In this document: positions 12,401 to 23,046 of the stretch, piece by piece
Layout of the letters: each line of letters begins with the position of its first letter
Position numbering within the stretch: the stretch's first letter is position 1
NCBI GenBank assembly: GCA_023678885.1
Contig: CM042997.1
Location: forward strand, 23,938,064 to 24,002,063
Length of the DNA: 64,000 nt
DNA from: Pogostemon cablin
Taxonomy: Eukaryota; Streptophyta; Magnoliopsida; Lamiales; Lamiaceae
Direction: 5' to 3'
Made by a program: the position numbers and the translations under genes
The notes under the pieces: model-generated
The model's input: the letters and a program-made list of their open reading frames with translations, nothing else
What the model was told of the DNA's origin: nothing
The model's database searches: none

Positions 12401-13735
12401 TTTCTACCATATGGGAACACTTAATTAAATCCATATGATTCCTATTATAGGTTGGCTTATTCCGAAGAGGCAAGACGGTAAAAGGAAAGAAGCTGCCTCC
12501 TGCTTGTAAAGAGGTACTACCTTTACTGGTATTTCCTCTTTTTCTACTGCTTTTTCAACTTCAATATTTTCTTTCTTTCTTCTTTTTATTTGTGGTTGGT
12601 GTGGTGGACCGTGGATGTTGTTGTCCACGGATGGGGGGTGAATGGAGTTTTTGAAAATAAATACAACGGATTTCCTTTCTTCCACACATCAATCTGAGAT
12701 GGTCTGTTTTAGAGTTGCCCTCTTTGTTGCCTCGTTTCATTTACTGATACATTTCATGCATGCATTAGGGTTGAGCCTGTCAACATTTTGCATTTTGTGG
12801 ATATGTATTTAACAGATGATGGTGAAATTGGATTGAATTTATTAAGAAAAGTCTGGAAAAAAATGTTATCAACTCCCAGTCAAGAATAAGTACTTTACAT
12901 TTGCCACGTGAGCCATTCCTCTCTAGTTTACCGAAATTTCAAATCAGAAGTAGTACTTAACTTCAGTTTATCACCTGATATGCCCAAGTCAAACATATTT
13001 TCCATAACACACTGATGTTTTCTCGTGCACATAGATTTGCAACAAAGATGTCTTGTTAATGATACCTTGTGGTCATTACACTCCATTACCTCCAAAATTT
13101 ATATAACTAAATTCTTAAATTGCTCGGAAAAAGTGAATTGACTGTGTAATATTATGACAGCATCTTAATCGCATAAAAATTAGTATCATATGTTTGGTGA
13201 TGTATGGCAGCACCTTCTTGAATCTTTTCATCAATCTTCATTGCATTCCAAAGATAACTACACGACTCTCATCTCCAAACGTGTATTCCATGGTTCAGTA
13301 TTATCATAATGTGCTATGGAGGTCATTACAGGGATTACATTTTCATGTTGTTAATACACTTTTTCATGCATTTAGGGTGACGTGATCAAGGAGGATCAAG
13401 TGATAGGCTACATGGATCAGTTCGGCGCAGACACTCCTATCACGGTGAGCCTCATTTAAACATGTCATTCAGCTCTATCTGAAGACTTACTAATGATTTT
13501 CATATGCTTATTTGGATTACAGTCAGATGTTGCTGGAGAAATCTTGAAGATCCTTATAAACGATGGAGGTATAATATAAAGCATAAAAAAATTCTTAATT
13601 CATTTACATTGACCATTTTTGTTAAAATTGTTTAATATTATCTGCTTATTGCTTTATTTTTGTTCATATTTAGAATCTGTTGGTTATGGAGATCCCCTCA
13701 TTGCTGTATTGCCATCATTTCCTGGCATCAAGTAA
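9403..13735 (+). CDS. BADC: BADC: biotin/lipoyl attachment domain-containing protein, negative regulator of plastid acetyl-CoA carboxylase
   Basis: Nine exons: 9403-9436, 10373-10567, 10691-10758, 11221-11274, 12109-12363, 12451-12513, 13376-13444, 13523-13568 and 13674-13735. All have GT-AG borders and join in frame to 281 residues. The N-terminus (MESAAVLRSFNSAVGTIHLK) is rich in Ser/Thr and basic residues, fitting a plastid transit peptide. A Pro-rich linker lies near residues 155-170. The C-terminal biotinyl/lipoyl fold runs from about residue 195 to the end (SFPGIK). Aligned with plastid BCCP, where EAMKLMN carries the biotinylated Lys, this protein reads YMDQFGADTP, and Gly240 takes the place of that Lys. 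This is the hallmark of BADC proteins. They occupy BCCP positions in heteromeric acetyl-CoA carboxylase without carrying biotin and so lower fatty-acid synthesis. Whether it is BADC1, 2 or 3 cannot be settled here. Confidence 0.93.
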
Positions 13736-14316
13736 ATTTTGGCGAGACCAGTGGTGAAACCTCAGCCGCACGATCACCAGTCCAATTTTCTTCAAGATGC
13801 ATTTTCTTTTCTTTTTATCTTTATAATTTTCCGTGTTAAAAAGATAATGTGAATTTTGTTGGCAATTTGGTGCAGAGGAGGATCAACTCTTCTAGCAGAC
13901 AAGGACTCTCGCTTCGAATATGGTTTTATAAGTAGTAATAATTTTTTTATGATCTAAAATTTCTTCTTTTCTTTTATTGGTTTATTTATTAAAATTGTAT
14001 GTCGGTGAGAAATCCAACTCATAAACCCCTCTTTTTTTTTTGGTAGAGAATTAGTTGTAATTATTAACACACATGCATAACTAATTTCCAGGTGAAAGAA
14101 GTGGAGTGTATCCTCTATAGAAGCATTTAGGCTGAATTCAATTAAAAATCCTTTTCAATAGTACTCCAATAATTAAAAATTAGTAGGAAAGAGGATCAGT
14201 GAGCTGTTGTTTCGATGCTAGCAAATAAACTCAGCGAGTGTAGGGGTTTCCTTTTAAATTTTAACCGAACTCTCTCTCTCTAAGTCTACCATTTACTCTC
14301 TCTCTCTAAATCGCCC
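13736..14316. other. BADC 3' UTR and PRA1 promoter/leader
   Basis: This 580-bp intergenic gap separates two plus-strand genes. The BADC 3' UTR probably covers the first 200-300 bp. The PRA1 leader contains pyrimidine-rich Y-patch-like CTCTCTCTCTCT blocks at about 14269-14281 and 14296-14307, common around plant transcription starts. Confidence 0.5.
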
Positions 14317-14952
14317 ATGGCGTCCCTCCCCATCTCCAATGCCCAATCAGAATCCCAACCCCCTATCGCCACGCCGGCTTTCCGCGCTTTCCTCTCTCGC
14401 CTCAACGCCTCCATCCGCCATGGCTTCTCCCAGCGCCGCCCCTGGTTGGAGCTCCTCGACCGCTCCTCCTTCTCCCGGCCTGATTCCCTCACAGAAGCCG
14501 CCTCTCGCATTAGGAAAAACTTCTCCTACTTCCGCGTCAATTACATCTCTCTCCTCGCTCTCTCTCTCGCTTTCTCTCTCCTCTCCCACCCTTTCTCTCT
14601 CCTAGTCTTACTCTCTCTCCTCGCCGCCTGGCTCTTTCTGTACCTGTTCCGCCCTTCCGATCAGCCGGTGGTGATTGCGGGGCGCACGTTCTCGGATCGC
14701 GAGATCATGGGAATTCTGGTGGTGTCCACCATAGTTGTGGTGTTCCTCACTAGCGTCGGATCGCTGCTCATCTCCGCGTTGCTCGTTGGCCTCGCCGTTG
14801 TTTGCGCCCACGGCGCATTCCGTATGCCTGAAGATTTGTTCTTGGATGAGCAGGAGCCGATTAGTTCCGGATTTCTTTCGTTTATAGGCGGCGCCGCCTC
14901 CTCCGCGGCGGCGGCGGCTGCGGCTGCTCCGGCTGTTGCCACGCGTGTTTGA
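14317..14952 (+). CDS. PRA1: PRA1 family protein (prenylated Rab acceptor)
   Basis: Single-exon gene of 211 residues beginning MASLPISNAQSESQPPIATP. The PRA1 domain covers about residues 38-185. It has the polar N-terminal part with RRPWLELLDRSSFSRPDSLT and the linker RIRKNFSYFRVNY, then two long hydrophobic hairpins (about 78-115 and 132-165) separated by RPSDQPVVIAGRTFSDREI. MPEDLFLDEQEP near the C-terminus is typical of plant PRA1.B-type members. These small membrane proteins of the ER, Golgi and endosomes bind prenylated Rab GTPases and act in vesicle traffic. The C-terminal tail carries an alanine run from GCG/GCC repeats. A GT at 14967 right after the stop and an AG near 16438 would allow a 3' UTR intron, but this is not established. 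Other open frames over this region are shadows caused by its GC-rich, CT-rich composition. Confidence 0.93.
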   Translation: MASLPISNAQSESQPPIATPAFRAFLSRLNASIRHGFSQRRPWLELLDRSSFSRPDSLTEAASRIRKNFSYFRVNYISLLALSLAFSLLSHPFSLLVLLSLLAAWLFLYLFRPSDQPVVIAGRTFSDREIMGILVVSTIVVVFLTSVGSLLISALLVGLAVVCAHGAFRMPEDLFLDEQEPISSGFLSFIGGAASSAAAAAAAAPAVATRV

Positions 14953-14966
14953 TTGGATCTGAAAAG

Positions 14967-17030
14967 GTAAACTATTCTTTTTTTAATTGAGTTAAGTTGG
15001 ATTGAATTGTAATATTTGCTCTCTCCTCGGCAATAGAAGAACTTTGTTCAAATTCAACACTTGGCTTTTGTGATACAATATTCAAAACTTGAGATCTTTA
15101 ATCAAATGTTATACTGCATTTTAAGTATTTGAGTACATGATGATCCTTCCTAAGTGTTTATCATTGTTTAGAATGTGGCCTTTTCTTTCCTCATTTTCAA
15201 CATCAATGTTAGTGGTGGACCTTTATATGAAATTGAGCTTAATACATTAATGTTCATCTGAGTTGGAATTATAAATTGTAAGTGTTGTCGAAAAACCCAA
15301 TTTTGTTGGTCTTTCTTTGGATGAAAGAGTTAGTAGGTGTATTTGAACTTTGAAGTACCTCACCTTGGTTTAAGTTATTTGTGGCATGTTATTTGTAACT
15401 TTAATGCATACACCAAAATAATGAAAATGAATACTTGCCAGTGAGGATGCAAGCTGAGTTGTGTAATTTGAAATGATGGGAAGAAGCAATAAATAAGTTA
15501 TGGATGAAAATTTTGCTTGTGGTCATGGAAGTAATTATCAGAGGTACTTTTCTGAAATTATGAGATTCAATTGTGTGAACGCATGCGCTAGTAGTTCTTG
15601 ATCAGGTAGTTTAGGTGATCAAGCTTGTACGGTAGGTAAAGAGAAAGATATAAGCTCGAATTAATGAGTAGAAGATCAATACATGAGGCTGTAGTTGGCT
15701 AAATTTTGCATACTTGGATTGTTGCTATTGTGGTGTAATGATAATAATATCAATGGAAAATGACATTGAAGCTGTTGAGTCATAAGTGTTGTGTCTTTGC
15801 GTTGATTTTGAATATTAGAGTCCTGTGATGAATAACTGAGTAGATTTAAGCTCAACAAAAAATCAGTAGGGGTGGTTTTTGTTATTAACACACTGAATAT
15901 TTTTTCTATAATGTATCCTCTGTGCCAAACTTTTTGATATTTTCCCACCCCTAAGAATCAAGTCGAAGTCTTGCAAACAAATTTAATTTTTTTGTACACT
16001 TGGATTTTACCATCCTATTTTACTCCGTCGTTCATAGGGAACTTAATCCTTCGTATCGAGGCCATTATTGTCGTTTCATGTTTATTGATTATGACTGGGG
16101 TGTTTGTATATGTATAATTATAAACTCCGTTCATGCAAGACCAAGTCAAGAATCGCAGATATGCTGATGAAGCATATAAGCTGCTGTCACTATTTGAAGC
16201 CTTTTATTTAGGCAAAATTTTGCAAGATTGTTTACTGGAGGAATAAAGTGATACTTTTACTAAAGCACATTTTATGGTATTTGAACTCACTTAAGACTTA
16301 ATAATCTAATAATTATAATTGATGTCACCCTTTTAGTTTGATAATAATTTTAAAAAATTTCATTTCCTTTTCTGCCATCTGCTAACATTTTTTGTATTTT
16401 GCAATTTTAAAAATTTCATGATTTTAATTCAATTGCAGATATTGTTTTCAAAATGTATTTGTGACTGCATGTGGGTCCCTGATAAATTTGCTTTTCATAT
16501 AATTATAACCTACCTATCTATGTTGGAATTCTTCTCTGATATTTTTGCAATTGATTTTTGAATGATTAGTTTTTGCTATGTGTCATTTTCTTCCTTTTGC
16601 CTGGAAAACTTCTCATTCCATTCCTTTGTAAATTTGTTGGCTAGAATCTTCTGATGTGCTAATTCACTGCACCTTCCAGTGATAGAACACAATTTGATTA
16701 TAACTGAAATAATTCAATTGAAAATAAAAATTGTTCTCAATTAATTTAAATCGAATGGAGATTATAAGGGGAGAAATTGGAGTTGTCCCCAAAGATATGT
16801 TGATGAATTCTCTCTTTCACTGGTTTTGTGGGTTAAAAAATTTCTAGATTTGCCGTGGAAGGTTAATTGATGCTCGAGAGTTTCTAATAAAATTAGTACT
16901 TCTGTATCTGCTTATTTCATTAATAAAATGTAAAAATAAAGTAAAATAACTGAATTAATTGAAATCGGCTTATTTTCTTTAATAATTTTTCACTTGATAA
17001 AAAAACACACACACTTTTAAAATAACTACT
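14967..17030. other. Intergenic or 3' UTR-intron-like DNA
   Basis: T-rich sequence resembling plant intron or UTR, with no coding exon detected. TTCAATTGCAG near 16428-16438 is an acceptor-like site. No repeat termini were recognised. Confidence 0.4.
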
Positions 17031-17031
17031 T

Positions 17032-17250
17032 GGGGTGTTTGGTTTGTTCAACCTTCAAAGAAATATAAACTGAAATGTATATGTATCATATAACTTAAGA
17101 AGAATGATTTCATTTCTCCCAAATTTGATACAAATGGGTGATTCACAGTGAAATTGGGAATTAAATAATTGATCATGGAATCATTCCCTAAAATCAAACT
17201 GCATGCATCTGTCTTCCATTTATTTTAAAAGTGACCAGCCAAACACCTCC
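17032..17250. mobile_element. Tourist-like MITE (PIF/Harbinger type)
   Basis: GGGGTGTTTGGTTTG at the left pairs with CCAGCCAAACACCTCC at the right over about 219 bp. A TTTGG-containing TIR is typical of Tourist elements. The 3-bp target duplication is not preserved, so the call is tentative. Confidence 0.5.
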
Positions 17251-17804
17251 TAAATATAAATGTTGTAACTTGTAAGTGAATTTCTTGAAAATGATCAATG
17301 AGAAACTGTGACATGGAAAACCCTTGTGTGGAGCTATCATATGCAACTCATTCCATAAAACAGACAGAAGGATGACAAATAATATTTTATAAAGAAAATG
17401 ATGCGTGATTGATAATAAATGTTATTCGTCCAAATAAATTATTACCCAAAAAAGTGATAATTAATTAAGATAATTAAAATTTCCCAACACAATTATTGCA
17501 CTTGTGATATATATAATTTAACAAGTTCAATTCTTCTTTGAGGGTCAAACATAAATCAATTCATCTTGGATGATCAACTGAAGTATGACTGGTGGAACCA
17601 AAGAGGATTTATCCCTATTGGGACATCGGCAAATAGTTATTTTAAAATAAACAAATCCTATTTGATATCGTAATACATTTTTAATTTAAAAAAAAAGTGA
17701 TGTAAATATTAATGATGACTATTATTTTTGGTTAAACGAGTATATTATTTTTATAAGATGATTCATGCAAATTTTACTTGTATGAATGACAATTTGACAT
17801 GGTC

Positions 17805-17985
17805 CGATCTGACCCGTCCTAACATGTAGTATTTGGGATGAATCCGACCTACGTTTTGAGAATAAGGTGGGTTTGGGTAGTGATCACGTCCCATCTGACC
17901 CGTCCTAACCTAACCTATAGTATTTGAGACGAATCCGATCTATCTTTTTGAGAATAAGGTGGGTTTGGGTAGTGATCATTGTATA
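17805..17985. repeat. Two-copy direct repeat, period about 87 bp
   Basis: CTGACCCGTCCTAAC occurs near 17809 and 17896, and GAATAAGGTGGGTTTGGGTA follows in both units. No flanking termini identify the parent element. Confidence 0.6.
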
Positions 17986-18559
17986 GTTCCGTCTCATATA
18001 TTCTATACGTTATAATAATATATTATGGGTATAAAATGTACTACTCTTATCAATATTTATAGTATTATATTATATATACTTTTTATAAAATACATTTATT
18101 TAACTGATTAGTTAGAACAGAAAAGCATGTAAACTTATTATAAACAAAACATTATTTTTAATATATGAATTTAAGGGTTATAAAATAAAATAATTAAACA
18201 ATATGGGTCAAAATAGAGTGGAGTTGCCCCCGTTCAACACGGGGCGACCGAAACCCGCAATAGGAGCATGAGTCTTGATATAAGCACGAGTATGAATGTC
18301 ATCCCTAAGTACTTATTTTCAATTTGATATTTTTTTAGTGATTATTTAGGTACTAATCTTTAAATAATTTTAATTTTTTTCAAAATTTAATAATTTAAAA
18401 TTTAAAATTAGTATACAAATGAAAGTCAATACTTTGTAACCTCAACATGGAAATGAAAAAAATAAAATTGAAAAAGAAAAAGAAAAAAGAGCAATAAAAT
18501 AACAGGTTCTGATTTGGGTTTAACATAATCGGAAAATGATATGGACCGCAGGACTCCTT

Positions 18560-20253
18560 CATGGGCCAACCCAATTTAGCCCATGGACCAAGCACAATCA
18601 ATTGGACACAACCACGTAACTCATTCGGGTCAACGGGTCATGAATATATCCAATCTCTTAATTCAGTCTTTTCATCGCTTAATTTTCCTTCCCACCTCCT
18701 TATTTCTTAATCTCCCCCTCACCCCTTTCACTTCTTCATCATTTTCACTGGAACCTCCGTTCGAAGCAGACGACGACAACACTAGGTATGTTCCGATCCC
18801 TCACCGGCGTATTCTATCTATGTATTTTGATTTCAAGTAGCATGCACTTGACCTTGCTTATTTCTACCATTGCTATTTGTGAAACCTCCAATCAGAGAAA
18901 ACTAGGTATGAATTAGGGATTTGGCTTCCATTAGAGAATCGAAACACCTCACTGTCTCATATGAACTCAGCAAACCACCACTTTTCTTTTCTTTAATGTC
19001 TGCTGTTGAACATATTGCAATGCTTCTCATATTTAAGCAGTTGAAACTGAACATTCAAGCTTGAGATTCTTTTAAAAATTATGAATTAATATTTTGCTTC
19101 GTATAATGGATATTTAGCAGGGAATTAGAATATGGATCGTTATTATTATTGTTACTTTTTTTTTTTATTTGAGGGAGATTCGCGATGTTCTTGGTTTGGA
19201 ATGAGTTTATTAGTTTGAATTTCATACCCTAATTTTGTACCCTTTGGATATTTATAAGCTTTAATATGTTAAATTTTAGAATGGATTGGTTGTAATGTGT
19301 GATTGGAAGTGTATTGAGTTAATGAGATGCAAACTTCCATAATTTGATGTCTGTTGTTCAGAAATCTTAAAGAATAATCATTTCTTCTTTTTTTTTTTTT
19401 TGTTAGGAAGAATTTAAATAACGTGGATACTTAGTTTGTAGGTTATATTTTCAAATTCTGTTTTATTTCGATTGAAATCGAACACAATTCAATTAATTTG
19501 GTTCTGTGAGAATTCATAGATTGAACCTGGATGCTATAAACACGTCACATCTGATCATTTGATAATATGTAAAAATAGTTAAGTACATGGTTATAGTAAA
19601 AACAATGGCAGGGATTATTACTTATTGAACACTAAATTTGCTGATTTGATAGGTTTTTAGTAAAACATTTTCGTATTTCATGTTTGTTTGGAATGAATTC
19701 CTTTTGAGTTAAAGAAAATTCTTCTTTGTTTACTTTTGGTATCAAAGTACGCAAGAGTGAGTGAGATCCATGATGCAGCAAACCATTGTTCACAATTGAT
19801 TGAACTATTAACTACTTGTCATTGCCTGCAAACAATTTCTGATTATAACATGTTATATATTGGTTTAATCATTCACCTGTACTGGGGTTATGCTGTATTG
19901 GTTATACTTTGTTTGAGTCCTATCTGGTATGCATTCTTTTATTGCCTTTCAAGGTCACTCCGACTCGAGTAATGGTGCGTTTGGTTTTGATTGAACTTGC
20001 TGGAAATTGAATAGTAAAAAGATGAAATAGTCATAGAATTAGTTACACACACATGCAAGTATTAGTATGTGTTAGTCTATGCATGATTGCATACACCTGA
20101 ATTCAATTGAAAGATATAGACTTGAAAAGACAATAAAACCCTTAGAATTGTATAGAATACGTACACCTAGGTGCATAGAAAACGTTGCTCATGTATGTAT
20201 GTTCCCTCACAGAGTTGTACTTTTCCACAGATCAAGGACATTGTTAATCGACC
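18560..20253 (+). promoter_or_regulatory. TFB5 promoter and 5' UTR with leader intron
   Basis: GGGCC/GGCCC-type motifs (CATGGGCCAACCC near 18560, TAGCCCATGG near 18576) resemble Site II elements. A leader exon probably ends at 18785 before GTATGT. An acceptor at 20229-20230 (CCACAG) begins the exon that carries the start codon 23 bp later. The intervening 1.4 kb is T-rich and intron-like. Transcript data would be needed to fix these borders. Confidence 0.5.
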
Positions 20254-20555
20254 ATGGTGAATGCCATCAAAGAATTGTATATTTCCTGGTAAAATCCCAT
20301 TGATTCCCTTACAAGCGTTGTTTAGTTTACACTCCTTGTCTAAATATGGCGGGTCCTGTCTCGTTTCGTTTGTGCAGTGACGTTCCCATGGCACAGTTCA
20401 TCATTAACATGAATGCGGCGCTGCCTCAGTCGCAGAAGTTCATAATACAAGTATTGGATAACACTCATCTTTTTGTGAGATCAGATGTTGCTGGTATGAT
20501 TAGAACTGCCATAGCTACATTCAGAGAGCAGAACACATACGAGAAACCTTCTTAA
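20254..20555 (+). CDS. TFB5: TFIIH subunit TFB5 (TTDA/GTF2H5 homologue)
   Basis: Two coding exons, 20254-20288 and 20378-20555, joined in frame to 70 residues. Exon 1 is only 35 bp (MVNAIKELYIS plus two bases of Cys). Exon 2 gives DVPMAQFIINMNAALPQSQK and continues with FIIQVLDNTHLFV to the end, NTYEKPS. Length and blocks match the family: MVNxxKG start, PMxQFI, KFIIxxLDxTHxFV, then a helix ending in DQN/EQN. TFB5 binds p52/TFB2, stabilises the core of TFIIH and supports nucleotide excision repair and transcription initiation in the nucleus. An alternative in-frame start inside exon 2's upstream intron (20346) would skip the conserved MVNA start and is rejected. Confidence 0.93.
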
Positions 20556-20559
20556 CTCA

Positions 20560-21020
20560 TCAATGTTCTATGACACACTCTGAGTGGTTTCCATTCAACT
20601 CAGCCGAGCCCATTTCAAGAGGCCCGATTTAATTGGGCCAACACCAGCTTTGACCCATTATTGTGTGCATATATTTCTCACTTTTGATTGCGTAATATTG
20701 GGCTTCATACAGTATTTGTGTTCGTGTTTATCAGATGTTTGCTTGAACCGATCATGAAGCGAATTTATCCTCAACAATAGGATTGTTTTTATTTTTTTGA
20801 CCAACTGACTGATACGAGTGTTGTGAAAGAATAATCATACAAATATTATTTTAATAGTGGGTTCCTCCTTTTCTTTTCTTAAATAAGAAATGAATATTTT
20901 TCTTATTCGACATTCAAATGACAAAATAATACCTGTAGTATCACACTAGATAAATTTCATTAATTAAATATGTTAAATGAACGATTATGCTTGTATTATA
21001 TGCGGTATAACACAATAAGT
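20560..21020. other. TFB5 3' UTR and spacer
   Basis: No gene was found. The 3' UTR probably extends toward 20800. The remainder is AT-rich spacer. Confidence 0.4.
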
Positions 21021-21026
21021 TTAATA

Positions 21027-21518
21027 TTCCCCCCTTCCACAACAAAGTTCACGAATCTTTTGTACTTCTCAGTCCCAATTTCAACTTCATCCGTTCCAAA
21101 TTCAACTACATACCTTCATAAAAGGAAAAAGAGTGAGGCTACTGTGCACCCGGGCGCACGGAGCACATTTCGTGCGCTTTTGCAATTTTCATGCCCCCTT
21201 TGCAATTTAAACCCCTAGCAATATATAAGTTTAAATAGAATTGGAGGGTGAGAGTTGTATTCACATGGAGACACGGAGTATCCCTCCGTGTCCCCGGGGG
21301 GCGCAGGAGCTTTTGCCAAGGAAAAAAGCAAATAACTAATATCCTTTTAACATATTTTAATTTCAAATTTGTCATCATCTTTTTAACACACATAACATAC
21401 TTTATCATTTATTTATTATCCAAAAATACCATATTATCCCCAAAAATAAGTCAAAAAGTAACTTTTCTTAAACTCCGTATCTACAGTAAACGTGAAGATT
21501 AATTTAGGACGGAGGGAG
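21027..21518. mobile_element. Stowaway-like MITE interrupted by another MITE
   Basis: The right end AATTTAGGACGGAGGGAG before TA is clear; the left end TCCCCCCTTCCACAACAAAG is diverged. The interior AAACTCCGTATCTACAGTAA matches the copy at 48991-49251. The excess length is explained by the insertion at 21131-21317. Confidence 0.7.
21131..21317. mobile_element. MITE with 9-bp target duplication, GTGCACCCGG-type termini
   Basis: Exact 9-bp direct repeat AAGGAAAAA at 21122-21130 and 21318-21326. The ends are GAGTGAGGCTACTGTGCACC and a C/G-rich right end with GGGGGGCGCAGGAGC. The CGCACGGAGCAC and ACACGGAGTATCCC blocks are partly inverted. It is related in style to the GTGCACCCGGGTGCAC family. 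Confidence 0.75.
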
Positions 21519-21690
21519 TAATATTTAATCTTTGAATCCACATTACTACCCACTTGAGAAAGGGCAAGTATTGAGTCCACAGCGTTTCACTGTGTCATCC
21601 ACTCACCATTTAAATATTGAAATTCAAGTGATGTTTTAATAAAATTCCTCAAACATACATTTGATCAAGAATTAAATTTGATTCTAACCT

Positions 21691-21752
21691 TCACTACTAT
21701 ATGTATATTTCTATTGACTTCACTACTATATGTATATTTCTATTGAAGTGAA
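21691..21752. repeat. Short tandem duplication
   Basis: CTTCACTACTATATGTATAT plus TTCTATTGA occurs twice in tandem, with a unit of about 30 bp. Confidence 0.7.
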
Positions 21753-21899
21753 TAGGTTTCATAAAAAGAGTATGACCGGGGTGGAACCCGTTGTTGGTAC
21801 CAACCTCTTTTTAATTAATGTAATTAATTAATATGTGATCCTTTTACAATTAACATTATTTTTTAATTTTTTTAAAATTTTATTATATTTAAAAGACCA

Positions 21900-22232
21900 T
21901 TATATCTTAAAACCATAAATCCTAAAAGTAAAATATATCATAAACTATAAGGGTAAAATTACAATTATACCCTAAAACTTAAACCTTAGAAATAAAATAT
22001 ACCCTAAACCACAAGGGTGAAATTACAATTATACCCTAAACCTTAAACCCTTGGGGTAAAGTATACCCTAAATTATAAGGGTAAAATTACAATTATACCA
22101 TAAACCCTAAAGGTGAAATATACCCTAAACAACAAGGGTGAAATTACAATTATACCCTAAATCTTAAACTCTAAGAATTAAATATACCCTAAACTATAAG
22201 GGTGAAATTATAATTATATCCTTAATATTAAA
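21900..22232. repeat. Minisatellite with telomere-like AAACCCTAAA phrases
   Basis: About five units of 58-64 bp. Each contains a version of AAGGGTGAAATTACAATTAT followed by ACCCTAAA, beginning near 21948, 22011, 22075, 22133 and 22196. The array ends in an AAAT tetranucleotide run (about 22230-22256). Confidence 0.8.
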
Positions 22233-22259
22233 TAAATAAATAAATAAATAAATAAAAAC

Positions 22260-22650
22260 AGAAAAAAAATACAAACAGCAAACCGTACAAAAAGAAAAAA
22301 AATAAAATTAGATGAAATAGTGAAACACACATTAAAGGTGAAAGAAGGAAGTTCCATCAATTCACTTTGGTGCACCTTTCCCACCATAGTCATTGTCTTA
22401 TAAAAATATTACCATTTCTAGAGACGGTTATCCTACTCTTCCATTGCAAAAGTTACAGTTATTAATTAGGATGTATCACCAAAAAGAATATATAAAATCA
22501 CACAAAATAATTAAAATATTCATATAGTTGTACACTTACTCACTAAACATTTAAATATTATATTTTTTAACTTAGTACGCATTAAAATATTATATTAATC
22601 TCCGTCCAAATAGCAAAGTAAATAATCCTTCTGTCTTATGAAAAAACTTA
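22260..22650. other. AT-rich spacer
   Basis: No gene or recognisable element termini were seen between the minisatellite and the next Stowaway. Confidence 0.4.
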
Positions 22651-22904
22651 CTCCCTCCGTCCCATAACTATATATACATTTTTCCATTTTGGTCTGTCCT
22701 AAAATAAGGTATACATTTCCCTGTTGATAGGACCCACACAAAACAATTACTATATCTCAATGATGCCCACATACTACACTAATACAACTACCACTACACA
22801 TTAAAATATTATTCCTCTCACTTTACTATACATTAAAATATTATACTTCTTAATCTATAATATTATACTTCTTAATCTCTATTACGTATACCTTGTTGTG
22901 GGAG
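22651..22904. mobile_element. Stowaway-like MITE
   Basis: Left end CTCCCTCCGTCCCATAACTA. The right end TACCTTGTTGTGGGAG is partly decayed. Flanked by TA. A 24-bp internal duplication of TAATCTATAATATTATACTT-like sequence lies at about 22835-22880. Confidence 0.8.
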
Positions 22905-23046
22905 TACATTTTATTGTTTGCACGGAAATAATAATTTAATACTCCCTCCATCCGCTGATTAGATGGGTCGCCTTCTTGTCGCCCTCCTCGGGATTTTATC
23001 CTACGAGGTTTAGGTGATCTCGACTATCATATACGATATATATTAA

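Noticed and set aside
12060..12685. Minus-strand frames of 137 and 86 codons over BADC
   Set aside because: They cross BADC exons and introns on the wrong strand. The plus-strand exon chain is conserved and complete.
14286..14942. Several frames of 67-93 codons overlapping the PRA1 gene
   Set aside because: Shadows of a GC-rich, CT-repeat-rich real coding region.
20346..20555. Start of TFB5 at 20346 (MAGPVSFRLCSDV)
   Set aside because: This reads through the intron. The conserved MVNAIK start lies in a 35-bp upstream exon with good splice sites.
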